A stretch of 64,000 nt of DNA from CADEDV01 sp964596345 (GCA_964596345.1 CAZQSZ010000008.1:256037-320036); one strand, 5' to 3'; shown: positions 8,470 through 17,427, counted from the stretch's first letter. The notes: generated by a model from the letters alone, not told the origin. Program-made: numbers and translations.

Positions 8470-9129
8470 ATGAAACGAATTACCTTATTATGCTGTAGTG
8501 CAGCATTCCTGCTTTTTGCCTGCAACAATGAAAAAAAAGCGGATGAAGCAAAACCTGAAACATCTGCAAACTCAGAAACAGTATCAACAAAACCTGCCGG
8601 ACCTCCCGACTCCGCAGCACAGGCCGAAATGATGAAAGCCTGGATGGATTTCGCCACTCCGGGGCCAGAACATGCCTGGATGGCCAAACATGCCGGCACA
8701 TGGGTAGCTGATTCCGTTTTACAATGGATGGATCCTTCCCAGCCTCCCACCGTATCCAAAGCCACCGATGTGGTGACCATGGCTATAAATGGTCTTTACC
8801 AGGTGGCAGATTTTTCAAGCACCATGATGGGGCAGCCCATGCAGGGACATGGAATTATGGGATTTGACAAAATGAAGAAGAAATTTGTTCTGTCCTGGAT
8901 TGATAATATGGGCTCCGGTATTGTGCGTATGGAAGGCAGTTATGATGAGGCTACCAAAACATTGAGCATGGCCGGAAAACAATCAGATCCTGGTATGAAA
9001 ACAGAAACGGATATCCGCCAGGAATTAAAGTTCCATGATGATAACAGCTATACAATGTCCATGTATGGCACAGGTCATGATGGCAAGGAAGCCAAATTCA
9101 TGGAAGGTGTTTTTAAAAGAAAGAAATAA
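8470..9129 (+). CDS. DUF1579 lipoprotein
   Basis: The N-terminus is a lipoprotein signal with lipobox LFAC at C18, followed by an Ala/Glu/Lys-rich linker. The mature domain of about 160 residues fits DUF1579: an early HAWMAKHAGTW block, then MGQPMQGHGIMGFD, SWIDNMGSG and a GSYDEATKTL segment. The family is lipocalin-like in predicted fold and has no established function. It probably sits on the periplasmic or outer leaflet. It is transcribed alone and ends at a strong bidirectional terminator. Confidence 0.88.
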   Translation: MKRITLLCCSAAFLLFACNNEKKADEAKPETSANSETVSTKPAGPPDSAAQAEMMKAWMDFATPGPEHAWMAKHAGTWVADSVLQWMDPSQPPTVSKATDVVTMAINGLYQVADFSSTMMGQPMQGHGIMGFDKMKKKFVLSWIDNMGSGIVRMEGSYDEATKTLSMAGKQSDPGMKTETDIRQELKFHDDNSYTMSMYGTGHDGKEAKFMEGVFKRKK

Positions 9130-9142
9130 ATCAAATTCAGCA

Positions 9143-9172
9143 AAAACCCCGGCAAGCCGGGGTTTTCTTTTA
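9143..9172. terminator. Bidirectional terminator
   Basis: AAAACCCCGGC (9143-9153) and GCCGGGGTTTT (9156-9166) pair perfectly, with A- and T-tracts on both sides. It sits between the converging DUF1579 and rhodanese genes and can serve both strands. Confidence 0.9.
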
Positions 9173-10048
9173 TTGACTCTTTTTTGTTTTCTCCATCGGC
9201 AGATTTTCATCCCTGCTCCACTCCTGCATGCTGCCATCATATACTTTCATCTTATAACCCAGGCTACGTCCCACCAGGTAGTCCACACAGGCCGTTTGCC
9301 CGATAAAACAATAGACTACCACCTCCTTATTTTTATCCGGCAACACGGTGGTGAAATTCTTTTCCACTATAGAAACTGGCTTGATGCTGTTGGTAGAATC
9401 TACCATATCCGGGTAAGGAACATTTTTTGCGCCTGTGATGTGGCCATCTCTCGGGTTGCCGGTCGGGTCGCCGTCATACCAGCGTTTTGCCCTTGCATCC
9501 ACCACTTCAGATGATTTTGTATTCAGTGCATTTAGCACATAGTCTTTATCCACCAGCTTACCCGTTGTAGTAGCAATATAATTTCCCTTCTTAAATTCCG
9601 AAGGCTTGCCTGTAACGGGATAGCCAGCCTTTTTCCATGCTTCGATACCACCAGTCAAAAAGGATACTTTTCCTTCCAGGCCAAAATGCTCCAGCGTCAT
9701 AAACATGCGGGTAGCAATTGTTACATCACTTCCGCGATGGCAAATAACAATTTTTGAATTTTTATTGATGCCCAGATCCTGCAAAACTTTTGTAGCCGTT
9801 TTTTCATCCGGTGCATACATACTGCCTTCTGGTTTATCAAATGCCAGCCAGTCGGGCCAAAGAAAACGGGAGCCTTCAATATGTTCTTTATCAAAATCGG
9901 CTTTGATGACAAACCCTGTATAAAGTATAACCAGGTCGGGGTCTTTAAGGTTTTCGTTCACCCATTGCGGAGAAACAATGACCGGCTGTTGCGCTTTTGA
10001 ACCTAAAAAAGCAAGAACCAAAAGAAGAGACCAGAACGGCTTTTTCAT
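9170..10048 (-). CDS. Periplasmic two-domain rhodanese (sulfurtransferase)
   Basis: The protein has a signal peptide (about 1-19, ending in KAQ) and tandem rhodanese domains in 292 residues. The C-terminal domain carries the catalytic cysteine in VVVYCFIGQTA, followed by YDGSMQEW. The N-terminal domain has ICHRGSD at the equivalent site. Its cysteine is one position earlier than the canonical place and a histidine holds the nucleophile position, so this half is probably structural. Such proteins transfer sulfur from thiosulfate or 3-mercaptopyruvate to thiols. The exported location suggests thiosulfate, sulfide or cyanide handling in the periplasm. Confidence 0.9.
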   Translation of the reverse strand: MKKPFWSLLLVLAFLGSKAQQPVIVSPQWVNENLKDPDLVILYTGFVIKADFDKEHIEGSRFLWPDWLAFDKPEGSMYAPDEKTATKVLQDLGINKNSKIVICHRGSDVTIATRMFMTLEHFGLEGKVSFLTGGIEAWKKAGYPVTGKPSEFKKGNYIATTTGKLVDKDYVLNALNTKSSEVVDARAKRWYDGDPTGNPRDGHITGAKNVPYPDMVDSTNSIKPVSIVEKNFTTVLPDKNKEVVVYCFIGQTACVDYLVGRSLGYKMKVYDGSMQEWSRDENLPMEKTKKSQ

Positions 10049-10145
10049 GACTACCTTTTTAGCCTCGAAAAGATACAGCTAAGCATTACCAGGATATAAA
10101 CTATTATGACAAGCGGTGCAGATATATTGATGAAATGCGGCGGGA

Positions 10146-11123
10146 CTATCTTACTATACTGATAATTATTTTGCCTTTAAATTTCCCTTCTCCAAAATAC
10201 CGGAAAGCAGCAGCCGTTTCATTTAAAGGGAATATCTTATCAATTATGGGAAAGATCTTGCCCTCTTCAAACAACCGGTTTAACTCATTCAATCCTTCCC
10301 TGTTCACCCTATAGCCCATTATACCTAATTTCTTCTTACGGAATGCCGAAAGCAGGGGTTGCACCAGCATCATCTGGAATAATAAACCGCTCATAGACCC
10401 GCCAATCATCGCAAATACACCACCGGGTTTTAAAGCCTGTTTATAATCAGCGGTCCGCTTGTGTGCAATGACATCCAGGATATAGTCATAGCACTTTCCT
10501 GCTTGAGTATAGTCTGTTTCCTCGTAGTCTATTAATTCGTCTGCTCCCAAAGACCGAAGAAGCTCAAATTTTTCTTTCCTATCTACACAGGTTACATGAG
10601 CCCCGATTGATTTTGCATATTGTAATGCTATGGGACCTACACCACCACCAGCCCCATTGATCAACAAATGCTGATCTTGCCGTAAAGGTTTTTTGTAACG
10701 AAGTCCCTGTAATGCCAGTAATCCCGCCTGCGGTAAAGCAGCGGCTTGTTCAAAACTCATCCGGGCTGATTTCTTAGCCAGCAATTTTTCAGGCACCGCT
10801 GCATATTCTGCATAGCCTCCAAAACCTCCACCTGCAATATCACCAAATACTTCATCTCCGGGTTTAAAGTCTCTTACCTTGCTCCCCACAGCTTCAACTA
10901 TTCCGGCAACATCGGCACCCAGAATTTTGTTCGTTGGTTTAAGTAATCCGCCAATCAGCCGAACCAGGAATGGTTTTCCCTTCAGCATATCCCAATCCCA
11001 TGAGTTGATGGAAGAGGCGTAAGTTTTCAGCAGCACTTCATTGTCTTTTATCGATGGCCTGTCAACTTCGCGGAGCAGAAGATCATCCGGAGTTCCGTAT
11101 GCTGTATAAACAATTGCTTTCAC
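10146..11123 (-). CDS. Zinc-independent MDR-family NAD(P)-dependent oxidoreductase
   Basis: This 325-residue medium-chain dehydrogenase/reductase is of the quinone oxidoreductase type. The N-terminal GroES-like domain includes GADVAGIVEAVG and KPGDEVFG. The Rossmann dinucleotide-binding motif is GAGGGVG near residue 159. No structural-zinc cysteine quartet is visible. The substrate is unknown; quinones, enones or aldehydes are usual. The start codon is GTG at 11123, and TATCTTAC lies just upstream of it. It leads the minus-strand island but is separated from its neighbours by short gaps. Confidence 0.9.
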   Translation of the reverse strand: MKAIVYTAYGTPDDLLLREVDRPSIKDNEVLLKTYASSINSWDWDMLKGKPFLVRLIGGLLKPTNKILGADVAGIVEAVGSKVRDFKPGDEVFGDIAGGGFGGYAEYAAVPEKLLAKKSARMSFEQAAALPQAGLLALQGLRYKKPLRQDQHLLINGAGGGVGPIALQYAKSIGAHVTCVDRKEKFELLRSLGADELIDYEETDYTQAGKCYDYILDVIAHKRTADYKQALKPGGVFAMIGGSMSGLLFQMMLVQPLLSAFRKKKLGIMGYRVNREGLNELNRLFEEGKIFPIIDKIFPLNETAAAFRYFGEGKFKGKIIISIVR

Positions 11124-11171
11124 GCAGGTAAGATAAGGAGATTAACCTTATGAATATGCCACAGGTTAGAC

Positions 11172-12149
11172 TCAGTTATTTGTCTCTACGATTACCGGCG
11201 CCTGTTCATATTTAGCATCGCTTGTAAGCTGAATGGTTCTTTTTGTTTTATAATTCATCAGGTAAATATCATACCCTTTTTCTTCTTTGTTTGTCTTGTC
11301 CATGGCCAGCCATTTACCATCACTGCTCCAGCTATGCCAGCCGCTGCCCATATCACCGGATGTGATCTGCCATTGTTTTTTCCCATCAGGAGTAACAGCA
11401 TACACCTGGTGCTGACCTTTCTGTCTCGACAAATAACTGATAAATTTGTATTTACTGTTCCACTGCGGGGGCCCCGCATGGTATTCAAACCATTGGGTAG
11501 TGGTATCCTCTTTAGGGAAATGAGTAAGTTGTGTTTTTAATTTCCCAAATGGATCAGGGCCATATCGTTGTTCATCAAAGCTGAATTTCCATAATTCGTC
11601 GGGCACTGTTTTCCGGAGTGTCTTATCGGGCCTGTATGCCATCACTATTTCTTTCAATTCCGGGATAAATAACGGGTCTCGTTTATTTGAAACGGTATCA
11701 TCTGTTATTTGTTTGTAGGTACCATCCTTAATATTCACCTGGAACAATTGATTTCTTACAGTCCTCCCGATCCTTCCCATCACTAACAGGTAATTCCCGG
11801 CAGCAATATCATAGCGGCTCATCCAACTGTCTTCTACCTGCAGGGCTGATAATTTTCTTTTATTGTTCCCGTTCGCATCCATTTCATAAAGAAAATAGCA
11901 ACGGTGGCAGGTATCTTTATCGCTTGTGTAATATACTTTGTCCTTATAAGCAGCATAAACCCATTCTACCCCGGGTGTATTGGTTATATTTTTCTTACCG
12001 CTGCCATCCATGTTCATGCTGTAGATGTCATAATTATCCTTCTCCCGGTCTTCCAGTACATTATACACTATCTTATACTTTTTTTGGGCTATACAATATT
12101 GCTGAGCAGCAAACAGGCAGCACAAGAGTGCGACGCAACGAAGTATCAT
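11172..12149 (-). CDS. Exported PD40/TolB-type beta-propeller protein
   Basis: A secretory signal starts at the ATG at 12149 (MILRCVALLCCLFAAQQYC). The ORF extends upstream to 12212, but that longer start would overlap the DUF1801 gene and bury the signal, so I chose 12149. The mature part has repeated WD40-like PD40 blades: DNYDIYSMNMDGSGKKNIT near the start, WQITSGDMGSGWHSWSSDGKWLA and DIYLMNYKTKRTIQLT near the end. The fold matches the TolB C-terminal propeller, which binds peptides or acts as a scaffold. Its own role is unknown. Confidence 0.82.
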   Translation of the reverse strand: MILRCVALLCCLFAAQQYCIAQKKYKIVYNVLEDREKDNYDIYSMNMDGSGKKNITNTPGVEWVYAAYKDKVYYTSDKDTCHRCYFLYEMDANGNNKRKLSALQVEDSWMSRYDIAAGNYLLVMGRIGRTVRNQLFQVNIKDGTYKQITDDTVSNKRDPLFIPELKEIVMAYRPDKTLRKTVPDELWKFSFDEQRYGPDPFGKLKTQLTHFPKEDTTTQWFEYHAGPPQWNSKYKFISYLSRQKGQHQVYAVTPDGKKQWQITSGDMGSGWHSWSSDGKWLAMDKTNKEEKGYDIYLMNYKTKRTIQLTSDAKYEQAPVIVETNN

Positions 12150-12174
12150 AGTAGCAATACAGTTGGTGACATAA

Positions 12175-12645
12175 TCATTTTTTCTTCCGGCTGTCCTTAA
12201 GATTGGTTTCATACATCTTAACCCAATCTTCCACAGTTATCCTGGATGCCAGTTCCCCGATTAGCTCAAAGGGGATGTCCTCTGGTTTTTTATACCGGAT
12301 ACAACTCTTGCCCATATCTAATTTTTTAGGGCTGGCTTTTGCATGAGCATCCTGGAACCATTTGAGCAATTTCGGGTCAGCATAAATACCCATATGGTAG
12401 AGATTAATGGAATTTTTCTGTGATGCCAGCCCCATAAATGGCAATGGATCTTTGGGGTTGCAATGATAACCCGCGGGATAAATGCTATGCGGAACACTCC
12501 AGCCCATCATACCATACCCCATTCCTTCTTTAAAACCCTTGGGCAAATTTTTTTTAATTACTGAACGGAGTTTTGCTATGGCCTTCTGCCTGTCCTCCGG
12601 TAATTCGGCCAGGTAAGTATCTACGGTGGCTGCTTTAGATTGCAT
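12175..12645 (-). CDS. DUF1801 (YdhG-like) protein
   Basis: This 156-residue cytoplasmic protein fits DUF1801. It has an N-terminal helix (VDTYLAELPEDRQKAIAKLRSVI), a GMGYGMMGWSVP segment, an INLYHMGIY strand, and a GKSCIRYKKPEDIPFELI block. The family includes Bacillus YdhG/FraH-type proteins proposed to bind iron or other small ligands, but the function is not settled. It lies 9 bases downstream of the DinB-family gene, so they are co-transcribed. Confidence 0.88.
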   Translation of the reverse strand: MQSKAATVDTYLAELPEDRQKAIAKLRSVIKKNLPKGFKEGMGYGMMGWSVPHSIYPAGYHCNPKDPLPFMGLASQKNSINLYHMGIYADPKLLKWFQDAHAKASPKKLDMGKSCIRYKKPEDIPFELIGELASRITVEDWVKMYETNLKDSRKKK

Positions 12646-12654
12646 ACAAGAATT

Positions 12655-13179
12655 TTAGAAACTTAAAATACGAAAAAACTCTTTCCATGGCCCAATCTCG
12701 TCTTTGTATTGTTTCGCCATTACCCGGGTAACCTGGGCAATATGTGTAAGATCATGCACTACCCAGGTCGATAACAGGTTTCGCAACGTAACCTCACCCA
12801 AAACCGGGTGCATACCCTTTTTATCCAGGTCTTCTTCTTTCAGTTCCAGGGATTTCAGCCAATGCAGGTTTTCCTTTCGTAAGCGTTCAAATTCATTCAA
12901 TAATTGAAGCAGACTTTTGCCTTTGCTTTGTTCAACCTGGGCAAAACGGTCATAAGGAATAAATGGTATGCTGTTGCCATGTTCCAGAATATGCCGGGTG
13001 CGGACAGGCCAGTCGGTCTTCTCACCATGAATTAAATGTCCTACTACATCATAGGCTGAAAATGTTTCAGGCCCCTCATTATTCAGGACCCAGTCATCGT
13101 TCAATTCACTGAGCATTGATCTCAGAACAACCGGGGTTTTTTCCAATACCTGGTATGAATGGATGAAACTGAATTTCAT
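12655..13179 (-). CDS. DinB-family protein
   Basis: This 174-residue four-helix-bundle protein belongs to the DinB/YfiT group. Candidate metal ligands are the histidines in VVGHLIHGE and in VVHDLTHIAQ. Members are often thiol-dependent S-transferases (bacillithiol or mycothiol) or uncharacterised damage-inducible proteins. No thiol partner can be named here. It is the upstream member of a pair with the DUF1801 gene. Confidence 0.9.
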   Translation of the reverse strand: MKFSFIHSYQVLEKTPVVLRSMLSELNDDWVLNNEGPETFSAYDVVGHLIHGEKTDWPVRTRHILEHGNSIPFIPYDRFAQVEQSKGKSLLQLLNEFERLRKENLHWLKSLELKEEDLDKKGMHPVLGEVTLRNLLSTWVVHDLTHIAQVTRVMAKQYKDEIGPWKEFFRILSF

Positions 13180-13228
13180 TTTTCTTTATCCGGGTTTTGC
13201 GGTCAATTTCCATGGTACGGCATACTTT

Positions 13229-13729
13229 TCAGAGATTTAGCAGTTTGCCAATACCATCTTTTTTATTCCGTAAATCAATATCATACTGGTATACCGCTTT
13301 TAAATTGCTGAGATAATAAGTCCAGCCTGTTTTGCAGCCCACATGCCAGGTAAGCTTCCCGTTCTCATCTGCAGGAATAGCATCCTGCACTATTTCCACG
13401 ATTGTTTCCCCCTGTTCTTTGTAAATCTTCACAGTACAGTTACCTGCTTTTCCAAAGCTGAAACGAAAAAAATCCCTTCCATTACAATCCAATATGGTTC
13501 CATACTCTGCTGTATCATCCGGCCAGCCATGCCATAGCCATTTATATGTATCTCCTTTTTGAACAGGTTCATTGTCAGCCCGGAGTTTTTCTCCTGGAGT
13601 TTTGTATTCACTGAGACGCAAAAACCAGCTCTCGATCCCGGCACGGGTAGCCCATGCGGTATACAACTTTTCACCGGGTGCATTTACATCAATACGAACC
13701 GTAAACTTGCTCCAGTTGAGTGTATCCAT
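13229..13729 (-). CDS. SRPBCC-domain protein (AHSA1-like)
   Basis: The 166-residue single-domain START/Bet v1-like protein begins with FTVRIDVNAPGEKLYTAW and continues with a WFL segment and a long C-terminal helix (GCKTGWTYYLSNLKAVYQYD). This is the pattern of AHSA1-like SRPBCC proteins, which form a hydrophobic ligand cavity. Substrate and partner are unknown. It lies 19 bases downstream of a second, membrane-anchored SRPBCC gene. Confidence 0.87.
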   Translation of the reverse strand: MDTLNWSKFTVRIDVNAPGEKLYTAWATRAGIESWFLRLSEYKTPGEKLRADNEPVQKGDTYKWLWHGWPDDTAEYGTILDCNGRDFFRFSFGKAGNCTVKIYKEQGETIVEIVQDAIPADENGKLTWHVGCKTGWTYYLSNLKAVYQYDIDLRNKKDGIGKLLNL

Positions 13730-13748
13730 ATCCTGCTTTTTAAAAACC

Positions 13749-14273
13749 CTATTTTTCTAAAACAGCTTTCAGGTTAGTCAACCCGGTGCTGAAATCTCTC
13801 CCTACCATCTCACTCATATTCATAAATAATTTTACAATATTCATCGGGTAGTTCATTTTACTTTCAAACCCCCAGGTTACTTTGGTGCTGTTGGCATCAA
13901 TTGCAACCGTAGTCATTTTTGCCTTGGCGAATGATTTAAACGGCTTGATGAACCGCAGGTCAGTATACAAAGCTTTTCCTTCCTCAATTGCTGTAATTTC
14001 CTGTTCCCCTTCCCCTACTTTTTTATTCCCTGACCAGTGATTCACAAACCCGACTGTACCATCCGTACCCCGGTGTTCGCTTTTCATATGGGGATCCAGG
14101 CTGGCCCACTTACTGTAATTATCCTGGTTTTTTATATACTTAATGTAGTTAAATACTTCACCCGCAGGCCTGTTGATAATAATTTCCTTTGTAGCGCTGA
14201 TATCCTTACTAATTACAAGTCCTGCAAGCAGGAGCAGGGCAATAATGCCGAGGATGATATATAATACGATCAT
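13749..14273 (-). CDS. Membrane-anchored SRPBCC protein
   Basis: This 174-residue protein has an N-terminal transmembrane helix (residues 1-22, MIVLYIILGIIALLLLAGLV) and then a polyketide-cyclase-like SRPBCC domain starting at ATKEIIINRPAGEVFNYI. The C-terminal long helix (GRDFSTGLTNLKAVLEK) that closes the ligand cavity is present. The domain should lie on one face of the inner membrane. Function is unknown. It is in the same transcription direction and closely spaced with VOC and AHSA1-like genes. Confidence 0.87.
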   Translation of the reverse strand: MIVLYIILGIIALLLLAGLVISKDISATKEIIINRPAGEVFNYIKYIKNQDNYSKWASLDPHMKSEHRGTDGTVGFVNHWSGNKKVGEGEQEITAIEEGKALYTDLRFIKPFKSFAKAKMTTVAIDANSTKVTWGFESKMNYPMNIVKLFMNMSEMVGRDFSTGLTNLKAVLEK

Positions 14274-14289
14274 TTGCTGGTTTGCTTTA

Positions 14290-14685
14290 TTACTGTAAAT
14301 ATTTTTCAGGGACCGAGTGAAGGGCTATACGGTTACCTTCTGTATCAATAAATACCGCCATATAGCCGTATTCAGGGCTTATTTCTGTTTTAGGAACAAT
14401 AACTTTTCCACCTGCCGCTTCTACCCTATCCAGGAAAACCTGGACATTGGGATTACCGTTCAGGTAAATCAGCGGGCCATCAGTGGCAGATGGTTTATGA
14501 AACCCACCGCTTTCGATAATCGTTCCTCCTATCCCTTTCATGGGGTCGTCAATCGGGAACATCCTCATTTTTGTTTGCTGAAAATCTATGGGCTGCATTT
14601 CAATCTGAAAAACTGCTTCATAAAATTTTTGTGCCCTGTCAATGTCAGTGGCTGGTATTTCAAACCAGCTGATTGCGTTATCCAT
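14290..14685 (-). CDS. VOC-family (glyoxalase-like) protein
   Basis: This 131-residue vicinal-oxygen-chelate protein has paired beta-alpha-beta-beta-beta modules: AISWFEIPATDIDRAQKFYE at the start and VFLDRVEAAGGKVIVPK in the second half, ending with YMAVFIDTEGNRIAL. The subgroup is closest in pattern to bacterial glyoxalase/bleomycin-resistance-like proteins of unknown substrate. It is cytoplasmic and lies 16 bases upstream of the membrane SRPBCC gene in the same direction. Confidence 0.9.
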   Translation of the reverse strand: MDNAISWFEIPATDIDRAQKFYEAVFQIEMQPIDFQQTKMRMFPIDDPMKGIGGTIIESGGFHKPSATDGPLIYLNGNPNVQVFLDRVEAAGGKVIVPKTEISPEYGYMAVFIDTEGNRIALHSVPEKYLQ

Positions 14686-14708
14686 ATTGATTGTTTTGGT
14701 TTGTCAAT

Positions 14709-15185
14709 CTATTGTCCCCCAGGTGGCATATCAGTATTCCATATCTCACGGAACAGTTTCCATTTATCCTCTTCCTTCTTCCACAGGGCAATGAATTTCC
14801 CTTTATCTACACTTCCCCCTTTCCCATCCGGAAAGTTGTAGGTCCCTTCTTCCACCACAAGTTCTGCATTACCATAAATATTTCCTGCAGGCAATTCAAT
14901 CTTCGCTTCCTTGTTATTGCCGTTATTATAAAAGAAGGCCCGGATGGAATCCCGGCTGATAACAGCTGGCATTCCGGGAGAATATACTTGTGCATCAAAA
15001 CAATACCTTTCGGCATAAAAGGCAGAGTCATTGCTCATAAATCGTTCACTGTAGCTTTCATTCATTTTGATAATATGAGCTTTTACCGAATCGATGCTGA
15101 AATTTTTATCTTCTGTCTGTACGGGTTGCTTTGACTGGCAGCTGAAAAGCATGACGAGGGCAGTCATGAAAAGGATATTTCTCAT
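14709..15185 (-). CDS. NTF2-like (SnoaL/DUF4440) lipoprotein
   Basis: A lipoprotein signal with cysteine C16 (LFSC) precedes an NTF2-like cone domain: helices with ESYSERFMSNDSAFYAERY, then AQVYSPGMPAVISRDSIRAFF and a final WKLFREIWNTD strand. Such domains are ligand-binding or scaffolding cups, and some are enzymes. No catalytic residue can be assigned. The protein is about 158 residues and probably periplasmic. Confidence 0.83.
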   Translation of the reverse strand: MRNILFMTALVMLFSCQSKQPVQTEDKNFSIDSVKAHIIKMNESYSERFMSNDSAFYAERYCFDAQVYSPGMPAVISRDSIRAFFYNNGNNKEAKIELPAGNIYGNAELVVEEGTYNFPDGKGGSVDKGKFIALWKKEEDKWKLFREIWNTDMPPGGQ

Positions 15186-15256
15186 AAAATAGTTTTAGGA
15201 TCTTAAGTTACTACAATAAAAGCTGTATTAATTACCGTTTATCCATTCCGCTGCTG

Positions 15257-15772
15257 TCATTTCTTCCTCCTGTATTCCAGATCGTATTCAGTGATCCATG
15301 TATTTCCGCCATCATTGCTCATCTCTCCTAATTGACGGACTGTGTCTGCTTCAAGTTTTGTGAAGGTAAGGCGACGCATAAAAAAAAATTTACCGGGTCC
15401 GGTCACTTTATCAGCATAGTAAATGATTTTACCGTCGCTTCCTCCCCCTCTCAGGAATTCGGTTGTATTACCCATATTATCTGTCCATGTTTGCTGCCAC
15501 TGTTGGGTAGCTGAATTATAAGAATTAAAACTTTTACCCTTATAAAGTAAGCCCTTCTGTGTATTAGCACTGGTCCATTCTTCCAGTATTACACAGCTGT
15601 CAAGCATTATACTGATCTTGCTCTCACCTGCCTTAGCCCCATTCACTCCAAAAGCTTCCCACTCACCGATCCAAAAATCAAACTGCCGAAATTCGGGTTT
15701 GCTGCAGGGTTTTTGCGAGAACCCGGAAAAGCTCACAAAATAAAGTAAGATGAAGATGATTAGCTTATTCAT
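15257..15772 (-). CDS. Secreted protein with DUF1579-like start
   Basis: The 171-residue protein has a signal peptide (about 1-19, ending GFSQ). A FRQFDFWIGEWEAFG motif follows, as in small DUF1579-like secreted proteins. Later strands include YNSATQQWQQTWTDNMGNT and an ITEYDLEYRRKK end. The fold is probably an eight-stranded lipocalin-like barrel. Function is unknown. It is related in type to the lipoprotein at 8470 but only distantly similar in sequence. Confidence 0.75.
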   Translation of the reverse strand: MNKLIIFILLYFVSFSGFSQKPCSKPEFRQFDFWIGEWEAFGVNGAKAGESKISIMLDSCVILEEWTSANTQKGLLYKGKSFNSYNSATQQWQQTWTDNMGNTTEFLRGGGSDGKIIYYADKVTGPGKFFFMRRLTFTKLEADTVRQLGEMSNDGGNTWITEYDLEYRRKK

Positions 15773-15828
15773 GTTTTTTCTTTCACAGACAGCCGGGCTC
15801 TGTAATTAGCTGAAACGTTTATCCCTGA

Positions 15829-16263
15829 TTATCGCCATACACCAATAATAGCACCCATAAGTGTCAGTGCCACTAATACGTACCCGCCATTAATGAATAT
15901 ATACCTCGCTGATTTGTGTTCAAATAATCCAACAATAGCTATACCGCAAAATGGCCAGATTCCGGAAAGAAAGCCGGCAATAGCTCCCCAGGTAATATCT
16001 GTTTTTTGAGCACAGTTTCCTGTACATTCTGCCGGAGTGTCGGCAAGATACATGGCCAGGTTAGCTGCCATCAGCAATGACAAAATAAAAGCGATCCCAT
16101 AGATTTTCGTGGCATTTCCTTTTTTCACATCCTCTACAGTCATCCTGTTCTCACTCATCCAGGCGTTACCAAACAAAGCAGGTGAATACCATACACCTCC
16201 CAATACAAACGCAGAAATGCCGGCCACTAATACTGCTACCCAGTTAATTGAAGACATATCCAT
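15829..16263 (-). CDS. DUF1761 integral membrane protein
   Basis: This 144-residue protein has four predicted transmembrane helices. It starts with INWVAVLVAGISAFVLGGVWYSPALFG, which carries the GxxWYSP motif of DUF1761. Two cysteines (ECTGNC) sit in a loop between helices 2 and 3. Function is unknown for the family. It is the most upstream gene of the minus-strand island and diverges from the LytS gene at 16356. Confidence 0.88.
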   Translation of the reverse strand: MDMSSINWVAVLVAGISAFVLGGVWYSPALFGNAWMSENRMTVEDVKKGNATKIYGIAFILSLLMAANLAMYLADTPAECTGNCAQKTDITWGAIAGFLSGIWPFCGIAIVGLFEHKSARYIFINGGYVLVALTLMGAIIGVWR

Positions 16264-16355
16264 AATTGTATACTTTAGTTTAGAAGAGTTGTTGTGATTC
16301 TAAACTAATTTCTAACCTTTACAGCACAAACTAAAGGCGAACCAAGCCGAATAAA

Positions 16356-17426
16356 ATGCCGATCAAGGCCAGCAGCATAGCGACAAAGCTTTTCAGCCAG
16401 CGGGAAAAGATAAATGATCTCGGTATCAGGGTCATCCTGGTTCCGCTTTTTGGTATAACCATCCCCCTGATCACCCGTATGGTTCCGCATACCCAGTTTA
16501 GCAACTGGGAAATTAAATTTTCTTACCTGTACACCATACTGATTGCATTTGTGATTTACGAAGGTTCAAGGTTCCTGCATTTTACCCTACGTACGTATTT
16601 TGACTGGTTTAATAAACCTATCAGGAAGGTTCTTGCCCTTGTCATTACAATCCCTTTTTATTGCGTGCCGGTAAGTGTATTGATGCTGGTGGGCTGGTAT
16701 CGTTTGTTCATGAATGGCCGGGTTGATTGGGACATAATTAAACTCACGTCGCTTATTATTCTTGTTGCTGTATTTTTTCTTGTCAACCTGTATGAAACTG
16801 TTTTTCTTATCCGTGACCTGGCAAATGACCGGGTAACACAGGAACAATTAGAAAGAGCAAAGGCAGAAGCAGAGCTGGAAGCATTGAAAAACCAGATTGA
16901 CCCGCATTTTATTTTCAATTCACTGAATACACTCAGCCATCTGATTGACGATAAACCGGAAAAAGCCCGGTTATTTAATGATAACCTTGCCGATGTCTAT
17001 CGTTATATTCTACAAAACAAAGCACGGGATCTTGTATTGCTCAGGGAAGAACTGAATTTCCTGAAAAGCTATTTCCTTTTATTAAAAATCCGTTTTGAAA
17101 ATGCCGTACAAATGGAAATTTCAATACCAGAAGAGATGATGGATCAATGCCTGCTACCCCCTATTTCCTTACAGATACTGGCGGAAAACGCTATCAAACA
17201 CAATGAATTTTCAGAGTCCACCCCGTTATTATTAACGATCGAAATGAATAATGAAGCATTACTAATACATAACAAGATCCGGAAAAAAACTTTGCACAGA
17301 AGTTCTTCGAAAATCGGGTTACAAAACCTGAAAGAAAGATATAAGCTGATCACCAACCAGGAAATCAGTATTTCAGAAGAAGGAGATAAATTTGAAATTA
17401 TACTGCCTGTATTAAAAATAAGCTGA
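16356..17426 (+). CDS. LytS-type sensor histidine kinase
   Basis: This 356-residue membrane kinase has about four transmembrane helices in the first 150 residues and no large sensor domain. A short coiled linker leads into the PF06580 His_kinase domain. The phosphoacceptor is probably His187 in QIDPHFIFNSLNTL, and the N box is at AENAIKHN. A reduced G-box region (SSKIGLQNLKERY) forms the ATP-binding end. The next gene starts after one base and encodes the matching LytTR regulator. The signal is unknown. Confidence 0.93.
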   Translation: MPIKASSIATKLFSQREKINDLGIRVILVPLFGITIPLITRMVPHTQFSNWEIKFSYLYTILIAFVIYEGSRFLHFTLRTYFDWFNKPIRKVLALVITIPFYCVPVSVLMLVGWYRLFMNGRVDWDIIKLTSLIILVAVFFLVNLYETVFLIRDLANDRVTQEQLERAKAEAELEALKNQIDPHFIFNSLNTLSHLIDDKPEKARLFNDNLADVYRYILQNKARDLVLLREELNFLKSYFLLLKIRFENAVQMEISIPEEMMDQCLLPPISLQILAENAIKHNEFSESTPLLLTIEMNNEALLIHNKIRKKTLHRSSSKIGLQNLKERYKLITNQEISISEEGDKFEIILPVLKIS

Positions 17427-17427
17427 T

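Noticed and set aside
12150..12212. Longer N-terminus for the PD40 protein starting at 12212
   Set aside because: It would overlap the DUF1801 gene by 38 bases and place the signal peptide inside the chain; ATG 12149 begins a clean signal sequence.
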